Below are positions 48,201-60,090 of a stretch of DNA of 64,000 bases, piece by piece. A model generated the notes under the pieces. That model did no database searches, was not told where the DNA came from, and saw only the letters and a list, made by a program, of their open reading frames with translations. How positions within the stretch are numbered: position 1 is the first letter of the stretch; the number at the start of each line of letters is the position of its first letter. The stretch spans positions 1,245,001 to 1,309,000 of the forward strand of contig JAUCBN010000043.1 of the NCBI GenBank assembly GCA_035048815.1. The letters run 5' to 3'. Position numbers and translations under genes: made by a program. The DNA is from Abelmoschus esculentus (taxonomy: Eukaryota > Streptophyta > Magnoliopsida > Malvales > Malvaceae).

Positions 48201-49198
48201 AAATTTTTAAACAAATATTAAAAAATAAATTTTAAAATTATATTCATAAAAAACAATAACAAAGTTAGTGTGTGGGGACAATAATCTTGACATTCCCAAA
48301 CATGCCAATATGTTTTGTATGAAATGTTCAATGTTGTAGACAAAGTCTCAAAATCATAGATTAAAAATCATGGATTCAAACACATTATTTTTCACTGTAG
48401 TGAAATTATTTACAAATTAAATTAAAAATAAAAAATCATTCATATAATTTTCAATTTTATTTTTTTATTTTTATTATAAAAATCACTAATTTTATTAAAC
48501 AGTAACTATTACAATCAGGGTAAACATAGATTAAACGTAAAATTATTAGCACTAATAAACCACGATTAAAAATAAAATCATTATTACTAACATTAAAATT
48601 ACATAAAATCTTTATGACACGTTAATAGAATAATCTTTGTTATAAATCAATCACAAACAAAAAAATAATAATTATAAACATATATTTAAATTCAGCATGA
48701 GTATATAAAATAAAAAAAATCAATATATAATAAATAAATTTTAATGTGATTAATTATATTGCTATTAAATTTAATCACGAGAAAATAGAAAATAAAAATA
48801 ATAATTAAATTATCAAAAAGAAAAACGAAAAAAATATGTTATAAATACGAAATTATTATTTCTACCGTGAACTGTGAAGATACTTTCCTTGCTTAAGACG
48901 AACCGACAAATCAACTCCTGACACATCACAAGATCCAATGCACCTTTGCAGCAGCCCATCTTTCGCATGTGCCATCCATGGAGTCGCACGTGCCACCTCG
49001 CTCATTTCCCTTTAGCTAAGATTCCCCCACCTGGATTTGATTAAACCAAAAAGAAGAAGAAACTACTTCCCCTTAGTCTTAAACCCCCTAATTCCAGTCC
49101 ATCTTTCATGAATTCATCAGTCTAGATTTAGCTCTCTACAAAGTTCGAGGAGATTTTTTGTTGTTGTTTTACTTTGTTTCTGCTTGTTCAATCTCCAA

Positions 49199-52100
49199 AT
49201 GGAGTCGATTTTAGCTCGAGCATTGGAGTACACTTTGAAGTACTGGCTTAAATCATTCTCAAGAGATCAGTTCAAATTACAGGGACGTACGGTACAACTT
49301 TCCAATTTAGGTATGACTTTTTTAGCTTTGGATCTAAAATTTGGCTTCTATTTCATTTCTTTGATTTATTATTTTTGGTTTTGATAGATATAAATGGCGA
49401 TGCGTTACATGCGAGTATGGGATTGCCGCCTGCTTTGAATGTGACGACAGCAAAAGTTGGGACATTGGAGATAATCGTGAGTTTCTACTTTTGTTTTAAG
49501 TTGGAATTATAGTGTTTTTTGCTTGTAGCTACTATGAATTGTGGAGAATTATTTTCATTTTGCTATCTTTGTGTTATGATTTTATTTGATATAACTGGTG
49601 CTTAGTTTTGGATTTTCTCCGCTCTTAAATGGAAAATTCATATATGCATGCTCAACTCGAACTATAATGGGGATAGATTTTGATCTTGAAACAAGGTTAA
49701 CATTGTCCTCCACTGCCCCCGTCCTTTTGTTTCGACTCTTGGCTGGTTATGATCCTATTTTTCTTGAATTTAATAATTTTTCTCTGATTTTTTGTTAGCT
49801 CCCCTATGTCAGTAATGTACAAATCGAGCCAATTGTTGTGCAAATTGATAGGCTTGATTTGGTTCTGGAGGAAAATTCTGATGTTGATTCTCCTAGGAGT
49901 TCAAACAGGTAATGTCATTTTACCTTCAATGCCGTGTTTCACAACTAAGGTATCATCTGTAACTTTGTAGTTTGGCATCTTGTACAATTCTTAAATGCAA
50001 CTTGTATCTGCTTTTGTGCTTGCAGCATGCAATCATCCACCAGCTCAGGGAAGGGTAGCGGTTATGGGTTTGCTGACAAGGTTTGATACTTTCTTTTGTA
50101 AAGTTGTAGATTACCGTTTACATTGGAATTCCAATTCCAAACCATTTATGGATTTAAATGTTGCAAGGTTAGCACCTTTGTAGTGCCTACTACGTCTCGA
50201 AGTTGCTGTTTCCCTATATTATAATTTTGAACTATAATTAAACCTTGAGCTTACATCAAATAATAGGAATCTGAATTTCCGGAAGTAAATGTACAATTTT
50301 TTTTTTGATTGGTTGAACTACTATTTTATGCATGTCAATAGCAACATGGAAAAAGGTTTAGATACAAAATATATGCTTCATGTTTTGTCCTTTAATTATT
50401 TTCAGATTGCAGATGGAATGACCCTACAGGTTCAGACAGTCAATCTTCTACTTGAAACTCGTGGCGGCACCCATTGTAAAGGGGGGGCAGCTTGGTAAAA
50501 TATTTTGTTTTTGTTTTTTATGCTAATACTTGTGCAGAAATTGTCTGATTGCTTGCATGGTCAGTTGATATATGCATACAGTCTATTTATTTGTACTTGG
50601 TTGTTGCAAGGCCCTTCTCTAAGCTAGACTTGTCTTCTTTGGTGGCTGTCATTTGTTGTAATGGTTATAAGAGTGCCCCCTTTCTTTAAAGGTCTATTAT
50701 GTTTATTCATTTCTCTTAACCTCAAATGATACTTTTACAAGTAAAAGAATCCCTTGGTTTTGTTACAGATATATTTTGAAACTAGAGACTTCTAATCAAA
50801 GTGCATTCAGCTCCTTTATTGCCTTTATTTTTTTTGGAAATTACCGTCTCTGACATTCGTTCAATGTCTAAATATGAGATTATTGCAAGGGTTCAGTGCA
50901 CTTTTCTTTACAAGTGACCTCGTCTTTGGTAGAAGAGTAAAATTTATGAAAATTTTACATCTTTGCATAATATATTGTCTATTCTTCATCTATTTTGAAA
51001 ACCAGTTCTTCATTTTGTTTTTTGTAGCTGAACTCTTGTTGGATTTCAATATTTGCACTCTTTATATATAATAATATAAATTACTAAAATATCTTGATCT
51101 TTTTTCTCTTTTTGTGTGTTTCAAGTGGTTAATTTCCAATAAAAAAATTCTTTTACAGCCAATCCAATTTGTATGGATCTCATACCTTGTTGCATTTCTT
51201 ACTCATGTTTTGCATTTTTTTCAGGGCACCACCCATGGCATCTATCACAATGCGCAACATTGTACTATATACTACTAATGAAAATTGGCAGGTAATTTGT
51301 TGCGTATTATTGTCATAAACTTTTTAAATGTTTTCTCAAGTATAAATGCATATTTAAACAAATTTTTTTTCAGGTTGTAAATCTTAAGGAAGCACGAGAT
51401 TTCTCTGCAAACAAAAATTTCATATATGTTTTCAAGGTAACGTATAAACTTGTGATTCCTTATCTTCCTCCATGTATATGTGTGCGTAAGGGTATGAACA
51501 TTCCTTACTTCAATGCTTTATCCTTTGATCTATACATTTTGTGCCTTTGTTTTTTGTCATCAGGGTCTAATGATGTTAAGTTCTTTTATTCCAGAAACTA
51601 GAATGGGAATCTCTATCTATTGATCTCCTGCCTCACCCTGATATGTTCAGTGATGATAATTTAGCACGTTCTCAAGTGGGATCAACTCAAAGAGATGATG
51701 ATGGTGCAAAGCGTGTTTTCTTTGGTGGAGAACGTTTTCTCGAAGGCATATCTGGAGAGGCTTATGTAATCAAATCATACATTTTCAATTGATTTTCATG
51801 AATTTTAAACTGTTTTGTGGTGGTGAAGAGTGTTTTCTGGTTTTAAGGATGTCTTTAAAACTCTTAACTTTTTTCTCCCTTTAGATCACTGTTCAGAGGA
51901 CAGAATTAAATGTTCCACTAGGCCTTGAGGTTCAGTTACATGTTACTGAAGCGGTATGTCCTGCTTTCAGTGAGCCAGGTAATAAGGTAGCCAGTTTTCT
52001 AATTGCTTGTTTCACCGTTTGAATTAAATACTCCATATGGTACTGACAAAGCATGAAATTGTGGGACAACCGTGTGAGCAGGGCTACGAGCTCTTCTCCG

Positions 52101-55100
52101 CTTCTTGACTGGATTGTATGTATGTCTAAATAGAGGAGACATGGATCTAAAATCTCAGCAGGTTTTGCCTTCTATCATTCACTTCATATATCTTTATTTT
52201 CATATTAACTTGTTATGGGCACCTTTTACTTAGTTTTTCCTCTCTGACCTGGCAGCGAACTGTTGAATCAGCTGGACGGTCTCTAGTTTCCATTGTTGTG
52301 GACCACATATTTCTTTGTATCAAGGACACTGGTTTGTTTTCATTTTTTCACGCATGGTCAAAGCCATATTAGAATAACCAGTTGTGTATTCATTTAGTGT
52401 AGCGTATAACAGTCTCGGACATAAATGGAATTTGAAGCTAAAACCAAATAGAGTAAATGGGTAGAAATGTGAGGAGTCAGATTGTAGAGTGAACCGCATT
52501 ATCTACTTGTTGGGAGTTGGGAGGAATATTGTTCATTAATTAATTGCAAACAGGGTAGAGCAAACGGTGTACTTCCTTACACCTATCCTCTTCTATCCTT
52601 AATTCAATCATACTAGTAATTATTTATTGTAACTTTTACCAACTGTTTGAATTTACTTGCAGAGTTCCAACTTGAACTTTTGATGCAGTCGCTCCTCTTT
52701 TCTCGGGTATTTCCTATGAAACTTGGATCTTTTTAACATAATATCAACTTATTTTACGGATTAAGTTCTGGTTTTATAGATATATCTTTTTTAAGTTTCT
52801 GCTAGAAAATTCTCGTATGATTATAACTTATCAGATTTTAAGACTTCGAGAAAATTTAAATTTAAAAGTTGTATTTTACAAATCCCTAATTAGGAAGGCA
52901 CCCGCACGACACTGTCTTTTCATGTAAAAAATTGAAATACAAATGATACAATATTGTCTTGTTTTGAGATAATATTTCCATAGCGATTGAAGGCTTAATT
53001 TGATTTAAAACAATCCTAGATCTTTGACACAATCTCTGTATTAACGACTTCTGATTGCTCCTTAGTACACCTAGCTACAAGCGTAACCTATCTTTTATTT
53101 TGTATTATCTGCTCTCCAAAGTTCTTTATTTTATTTGAAAATGGAATGAAAATCATAATATTTGCTTCCATGCGCTTCCAAGACTGTTGTTATGGTGGAA
53201 TGTAGACAATCTTATGTTAGAATGTTCTGTTCCTGCAGGCCAGTGTCTCTGATGGAGAAAATTCTCGTTTTTTGTCTAAGGTTATGGTCGGAGGATTGTT
53301 TTTAAGGTAAATTTTGTTATGCTTCACTTCTCCAATGATCTGGCTGTCGTAGTTTCAGAGTAGCTTTGGTCTCCTATTATTGCTTCTATATTTTGTGATT
53401 AAAGCATCATTTTGGATTTCCTTTTTCTAGTATCTTCACCTGATAACTTAATTATTGTTAATTTTAGAACAACTTATTTTGCTGTTATGGTTAACTGATA
53501 TAGCTTCAGAGAAGCTGGAAATTTTAGCTACAAATGGCATCTATCATCTCTGTGGTACTTATCTCAGTCATTTGAAGTTTTTTCCCCTCTTGATGTTTTA
53601 GTACGTCAAGAGTTTGATTTTCCCCCTTTTTTCCCGCAGAAGAAATTTTTGTACCATTTTCTTTCTTGAGCTTAGTTTGTAATTCTGAATTTGGAAAATG
53701 ATATTCTGACACATGATACTGACTTGAATGTATATCTGAATCACTCAGGGGTATCTTTTCTTCCTTGTTCATCTTCTTTCTTGAGATATTACTGTTTATA
53801 CTGAATTTGACACGTCAGTGGTATGATGCAGGGATACCTTTTCACGTCCTCCTTGTACTTTAGTGCAACCATCTATGGAAGCTGTTTCTGATTCTTGTCT
53901 CCGTGTTCCTAACTTTGGTATCAGTTAGTTATAGTTTTATGCTACATGGAAAATTTCCTCATAAATGTGAATATAATAAGTTTATAATATAGTTTATAGA
54001 ACTTATGTTTCTCTTTACTATATTGATTTATCAGGTAAGGATTTTTGCCCTCCAATATATCCTCTGGCTGAGCAGCAATGGCAGTTAACTGTGGGCGTTC
54101 CTTTAATATCCCTCCACTCACTTCAAGTCAAGCCCTCTCCACTTCCTCCATCTTTTGCTTCGCAAACTGTAATTGATTGCCAGCCTCTTATGGTATGCTT
54201 TTATAAATTCAGTACACACTTCCATCTTATTATATTTTAACTTCCCCTACCTTTTTTTTTTGAAAATAACTTCTCTTCTTCTCTTTCTACCATTCATTAT
54301 TCAGATACATCTTCAGGAAGAATCTTATTTGAGGATATCTTCCTTCTTAGCTGATGGAATAATTGTCAATCCTGGTTCTATTTTACCTGATTCTTCAGTG
54401 AATTCCCTCTTGTTCACTCTCAAGGAGTTAGATATTAGTGTTCCTCTGGACATAAGCAAATTGGATAATCCTGGTGGTGTAGAGAACCATATCATGCAAA
54501 AGTCGTTTGCTGGAGCTAGGCTTCATTTCGAAAAGTTGTTTTTCTCGGAGTCACCATTACTAAAACTCAAGTTCCTGAACCTGGAGAAGGATCCCGCTTG
54601 TTTTTCCCTATGGAATGGTCAACCTATTGATGCAAGCCTAAAGAAATGTACTGCTGGAGCATCCCAACTCAGTTTGTCTTTGGAAACAACTGCTAACTTA
54701 AGTGGAATTCAATGTTCTCTTGGCTGGTCTTCAGGCTTGTGGAGGTGCGTTGAGCTGAAAGAAGCTTCTGTTGAGTTAGCTATGACATCTGCGGATGGGA
54801 ACCCATTAACAGTTGTGCCTCCACCAGGTGGTGTTGTCAGAATAGGGATTGCTTGTGAACAATTTACATCCAATACATCAGTTGAACAGTTGTTTTTTGT
54901 TTTGGATCTCTATGGGTATATTGGTAGAGTTAGTGAAAAGATTGCAGTGGTTGGAAAGAATAAAAGACCACAGAGAAACAAGGATGATATTTGGGGGGGA
55001 AGACTGATGGAAAAAGTTCCTAGTGATACTGCTGTAAGTTTAGCAGTAAATGTCCTTCAGCTTAGATTTCTCGAATCATACTCGTTGGATATTCAGGGGA

Positions 55101-56989
55101 CGCCTTTAGTTCAGTTTATTGGAAATGATCTGTTCCTTAAGGTCTCTCACAGAACTCTTGGTGGTGCTATTGCTGTTTCATCTACTTTGCGTTGGGAGAA
55201 TGTTCAGGTGGACTGTGTAGAGACAGAGGGAAACATTGTACACAATAATGGAACGCTGTTTGATTCAGTTGAAAATGGTTCTCTGGTAACTGAGAATGGA
55301 TTTTCTCCTTTAAGAGCTGTATTTTGGGTACACAACAAGCAGAAGCGTCTATCAAGTGGAAAAGCTTCAGTAATTCCATTTCTGGACATAAGCATTGTGC
55401 ATGTCATTCCTTTTGATGAGAGGGACAAAGAGTGTCATAGTTTAAGTGTGTCAGCTTGCATATCTGGTGTGCGCTTAGGTGGAGGAATGAATTATACTGA
55501 AGCTCTGCTACATCGATTTGGAATTATTGGGCCTGATGGTGGTCCCAGCATGGAGCTTTCTAAGGGCATGGAGAACTTATCATCTGGGCCACTGTCAAAA
55601 CTTTTAAAACCTTCAGCTTTCATTGATAGTGATCTTGTGGATGGTATGGGACATAATTTCTTGTGATTTTTTGTTTAGTTACTCTTTTATAACAGTCTGT
55701 AAAGTTTTTCTTTGGCATTTTACTCCTTTAGTTTAAACTACAAATGCCTTCAATTTTATCCAGGTGGAACCCTGGGAGGGGTGAAAGATGATAGTTTTTT
55801 GCACCTGGGAATGCCAGATGACGTGGATGTATCCGTTGAGTTACGGGATTGGTTATTTGCTATTGAAGGTGTGCAAGAGATGGCTGAAAGATGGTGGTTT
55901 GAGAAAGAGGAAGTCTTGGGGAGAGAGCAGAGGTGTTGGCACATGACTTTCCGAAGTTTGCAAGTTAAAGCAAAAGGTAGTCCGAAGGATGTGCCAAACA
56001 GAAAAGGGATTTCAAATGGAATACGGAGATATCCTGTTGAGTTGGTCACGGTAAGAATCGTTTCACTTCTCTTGCCCTGGTCCTTCTAATGGCAATTTTT
56101 TTAGTTTATAAGTTACTAGAACCAACATAATTACTTTCTAAAAAGTGGGGAAAAAATCTTGCAGGTTGGTGTGGAAGGCTTGGAGACCTTCAAGCCTCAG
56201 GCACAGAAAGACATCCTTAAAAATCCATCTGCAAACGGCTTCAATGAAAGTTTTGAGTTATTAGGAGGGATAAATCTTGAAGTTCACATGTTGATATCCG
56301 AAGATAATGTTGAGAACGAAACGGTCGACTGGGTGGTGGAAAACTTGAAATTTTCTGTCAAACAACCGGTAATTAGACCGTACTTTTGAAGAAGTTGATT
56401 ACAGATAATAATGGTCAATCACTCTTATTAAGGTTTCTTTCACTCTGTAGATTGAAGCCGTTGTTACCAAGGATGAACTTCAGCACCTTGCTTTCTTATG
56501 CAAGTCTGAAGTCGATTCAATGGGTCGTATAGCTGCTGGAGTCTTGCGTCTGCTCAAGCTAGAAAACTCGCTCGGGAAGGATGCCATAGATAAACTTAGC
56601 AATCTAGGTAAGTTTTCTTTGCCAAAGTTATTTTATTTTCATTTCGAATACAACATACTACCCGGACCTTTCATATGAGTTGGAAATTTTAACAACCTGT
56701 AGGCATCGAGGGTTTTGACAAGATTTTCTCATCGGAAAAACTCAACCGAAGAATCAGTGCCGGAAGTACCGGGCAGTCTCCATCAAAAGTGATCAATGAA
56801 GACCAGTGCTCAACTATGGCTTTGCTCGAGGAAACAGTCCTGGACTCACAAGCCAAGTGCGCCACCCTCATCACCGAGTTATCTAATTCGGACTCTTCGA
56901 CAGATAATCTCGTTATGAACGTTCAAGACCTGAGACATAAACTCGATAGACTGCATAGTTTAGTGTCTCAACTGCGAGGTGAGCTGTGA
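49199..56989 (+). CDS. chorein N-terminal domain protein (VPS13/UHRF1BP1-like bridge lipid-transfer protein)
   Basis: Twenty exons: 49199..49310, 49388..49476, 49799..49908, 50026..50080, 50406..50494, 51225..51291, 51374..51436, 51595..51765, 51885..51978, 52082..52161, 52256..52331, 52663..52706, 53239..53306, 53832..53917, 54035..54192, 54305..55643, 55764..56050, 56165..56368, 56451..56607, 56703..56989. They sum to 1211 residues and every phase agrees. The N-terminus MESILARALEYTLKYWLKSF followed by FKLQGRTVQLSNLDINGDAL is the chorein signature that starts hydrophobic-groove lipid-transfer proteins. Later segments (VSNVQIEPIVVQIDRLDLVL) fit repeating groove modules. The C-terminus is helical (VMNVQDLRHKLDRLHSLVSQLRGEL). 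I recall At3g20720 as the Arabidopsis relative. The likely role, by analogy with UHRF1BP1/BLTP3, is bulk lipid transfer at membrane contacts; this is unproven in plants. Exon 16 is unusually large (1339 nt). Confidence 0.9.
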
Positions 56990-57164
56990 AATATAGCAAT
57001 TTTGTTCCCATTTTTGCAAAACTTTGTCTGTCATCATATATATTTATTCCATTCTTTCTGTATATAGAAACAGAGATATAAATACAAGTGTGAGTTTGTG
57101 AGGTGAGGGAAGCATCCAAGAAAGCTGATTATCTGCTGAATATGAGATTTTGTATCCGAAAATG

Positions 57165-57364
57165 GAAAAATTATATCATGGGTCAGTCCCACCACGTGTC
57201 CATGGGACCTATCAATGATAACTACCCACTTCATCAACTTTTCCATGTCATATTTTTTTCTAAGTGAATCTTTACTTTAAAAATTAAAAAATAATGAGGT
57301 GGATGATTATCATTGGTCGGTCCCATGGATGACGTGGTGGGACTGACTCATGATATAATTTTTC
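57165..57364. mobile_element. Mutator-like MITE, copy c
   Basis: 200 bp with near-perfect arms: left gaaaaattatatcatgggtc, right reverse complement gaaaaattatatcatgagtc. Similarity continues through cagtcccaccacgt, ccatgggacc and ccaatgataa (about 65 bp per arm). The flanks ccgaaaatg (57156-57164) and ctgaaaatg (57365-57373) match at 8 of 9, a 9-bp target duplication. It sits about 175 bp past the stop of the chorein-domain gene, probably within or next to its 3' UTR. Confidence 0.88.
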
Positions 57365-57751
57365 CTGAAAATGGTATTTTTTTTCTTATAAACATTAATC
57401 GGATTCAAATTTTATTTAAATTCAATTTATATATAATATCTAAATTACTTATAAATAAATCTCTCAAACCCTAAACTAAAAAAATTACACTCCACCCAAA
57501 TTTCTAAACCGTTATAATGACAATAATATCAACAGAGCTAAAATTCAATCAACATATGTGAAAGTTTTAATATAGATGTATAATTAAAAAATCCAAGTTA
57601 ATTAGAAAAAAAAAACGTATACTTATCGAGAGAAAAAAAATTAAATAACATAATTAAAATCCTCAAGTTTTTTTAAAGAATTTTACGATTTTATTTCACA
57701 AAATGTAAAATTCCATGAATATTTTTCATTTTAAGAAGTATTAAATTGTTC

Positions 57752-57936
57752 ATGATTGTAATGTTTCTCTCATCACGTGTTCATGGGATCGATCAATAAA
57801 AATTATTTATCTTTTTATATCATAATTTTTTTCAAATGATTTTTCACTTAAAAAAATTAAAAAATAATAAGGTGGATAGTTTTTATTGATTAGTCCCATA
57901 ATGACGTGATAAAACTGACTCATGATATAATTTCTC
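57752..57936. mobile_element. Mutator-like MITE, copy d (left end eroded)
   Basis: The right end gactcatgatataatttctc and inner phrases (gatagtttttattgatt, catcacgtgttcatggg, gatcaataaaaattat) match the family. The left terminal repeat is diverged and the target duplication is not clear. It lies less than 400 bp from copy c in the same spacer. Confidence 0.7.
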
Positions 57937-58935
57937 TAAAGGGTTATCTTGTATGACCAAGTTGACGATTTAAAGTTTTTAAGAATAGAAAAAAAATAAA
58001 ATATCTGGACCAAATCTTAAAATTAAAATAAGAGTGGAAAATAACAAAATAGCACGTGTTTTCTGTGTTAATCCAAGAAGATTTGAGAACACGATAAGAT
58101 AGGAATTTTTCTTTTGGACAGAAGGTTGGTGTTTTTTCTTGTCAAGATTGATTTTTTTTCTTCAATTTTGGTTGTTTGTGTCCCACGTGACAGCTGATGG
58201 GGCTTGTCTACAATTTTCTTACAACTTAGTCGGCAACTAAAGGACAAAAATTTATATGTAAAATTACTACGTAGGGCAGGGAAGCTCTCGAGTAACCATC
58301 ACGTACACCTGGTTTTTAGATTATACAATTCTTTCAGTTAAAGAATTAAAAGATTTATAATTTATATATTTAATTTTAAGTGTTTATTATTAAAATTTAG
58401 GGTTTATAAGTTCAGTTTTTAAAATTAATAACAGAAATTTAGATTTAAGTTTTATAATATAAATGTACAAGTTTATGTAAAATTTCTTTTATAAAGTATG
58501 TGTATCAAAATTTTACCTAATAAAAACTTTTGAACTTTTATCTTCAAACTGATATAATCATTAATCAGGTAATATAAAAGGGCAATTATTTGATGCACAG
58601 TAGAAAATTATTTTTTACAAGCAAACTTCAAGCATCGTCAAGTGTATTTTTTACAAGCAAATTTTAAATCATAAAATTTATTTACGATTTTAAAACCTAA
58701 TCACAAATCCATAAAATTTTAACATTAATCCATAAATCTTAAACTCTAAAAATAATATACCGGTTGTATATGTCTATATTTACTCTATAACTCCAAGTCT
58801 TTGAATCTAACACGGTGAAATGCAAAGTTTTATTGAAGTTCCAGTAGAAGACTAGCAATGTGGGGTTGTTGGATGTGATTGAAAAATGTAGACGTCTAGT
58901 CTTTCCGAATAACACAAGGCAACAACACCAACCAA

Positions 58936-58959
58936 GGGGTGGGGTGGGGTGTGTGGGGG
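58936..58959 (+). other. potential G-quadruplex
   Basis: Four G runs of 4, 4, 4 and 5 bases are separated by loops of 1, 1 and 5 bases. This satisfies the stringent quadruplex pattern with very short loops. It lies in the GC-richer island of the spacer, with no gene assigned. Confidence 0.75.
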
Positions 58960-60090
58960 AGCATGCGATGCAAGTAGGCAAGGGCATGGCCTCTCCCCTA
59001 TCCAACAACAAGGTTGGTTAGGTTAGGGTCGGGCATGTGACTCAAAATTAGGATGTTTCCCAACATAAACATAGCCACCGAGCACAAGCACCGGGGTGAT
59101 GGGGTTGGGGCAGGGTGGCCCATTGACCAAACTCTTTGGAGAGAGTTTTTGTCCTTCATCTCCAACCAACTTGACAGAGGCCTCATGGAATCGCACTCTA
59201 AGATAAATAACCTTCGAGTCTTTTCAAGATTTGAATTCGAAAGTTTTAATATCGTATCGACTTGAATAATTATCTATTTTAATAATTTTGATTAATGAAG
59301 TAAAAATATATACTAGTTTTTAGATTTAATTTCGAATTATACAACGAATTTTTTTCGTTATAATTAGAGTGGTTGAAGAAATCAACATCTTATAACAATC
59401 ACTTTTGTAAAATGACATTAAGGAGGTCTACGCAAATTTAGTGATTAACGTATTAGGATTTGTAAATCGGATAGTTCAATTAGTTATTAACGATTCATAT
59501 TCGACATTTTTCATCAGTCTCAAAGTTTTTCTCATTCACCGTTAACCTTTTTAAAAATAGTTTGACTTAAAGGTTTGTTTGACGCTGTTTCTTGACCTAA
59601 TTTTCGAAAAGTTTCATTAAACATCTAATTTTTAGCCTTCATCATCCAATTTTTGCACTATTTTTGATCTTAAACATAATTTTTAGAGAAATGGAAAATA
59701 CTATATTTTCAACTTTCAAAAGTTTATATAATTCAACTCAATCAACCATAAAAATGGGATTCATGGTAATAAGTAAAAGCACTGAAAAACAAGTTATTTC
59801 ACCATACGTAAAAACTAAGAAAACATATGTTTTTTTTATATATTCTTGTTGCAGAAAATGTTAAAGCAACAACAACCAAATTGGCAGTACTTGAAGTCTA
59901 GGAAAACTGGAAAAGCTTAAGCAGTACAATTATTTTAGAAAGCGTCACTCAAAGAGTACTCAAGAGGTATACCCTAGCCTTAAGACTCATCACTGCAGTC
60001 TGCCATGGCAGAACCTTACAAAAGCAAGCTCATGAACTACAGTAATAACGAATTTATCTATTATTTATTTTATTTTAAAGTGTTCCCAAT

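Larger units (their letters stand above)
45851..49198. other. repeat-rich intergenic region
   Basis: This contains three inverted-repeat elements (46051-46294, 47379-47634 and 47880-48200, listed separately), a possible orphan exon at 47071-47296, and very AT-rich DNA at 48200-48860. GC-richer sequence at 48870-49198 (with gcatgtgccatccatgg and cccttagtctt) is the promoter/leader of the chorein-domain gene. Confidence 0.45.
56990..60090. other. intergenic region with MITEs and a G-rich island
   Basis: The 3' UTR of the chorein gene is followed by Mutator-like MITEs at 57165-57364 and about 57752-57936. Then comes AT-rich DNA, an anomalous GC-richer island at 58900-59230 with a G-quadruplex motif, and more AT-rich DNA containing the 3' UTR of the dioxygenase gene. 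Open frames in the island (58739-59011, 58998-59186, both minus) have no recognisable domain. Confidence 0.45.

Noticed and set aside
53524..53772. Minus-strand open frame of 82 codons
   Set aside because: Lies in an intron of the chorein-domain gene, has no ATG-supported conserved start or domain, and consists mainly of Lys/Glu/Ser codons read from a T-rich intron.
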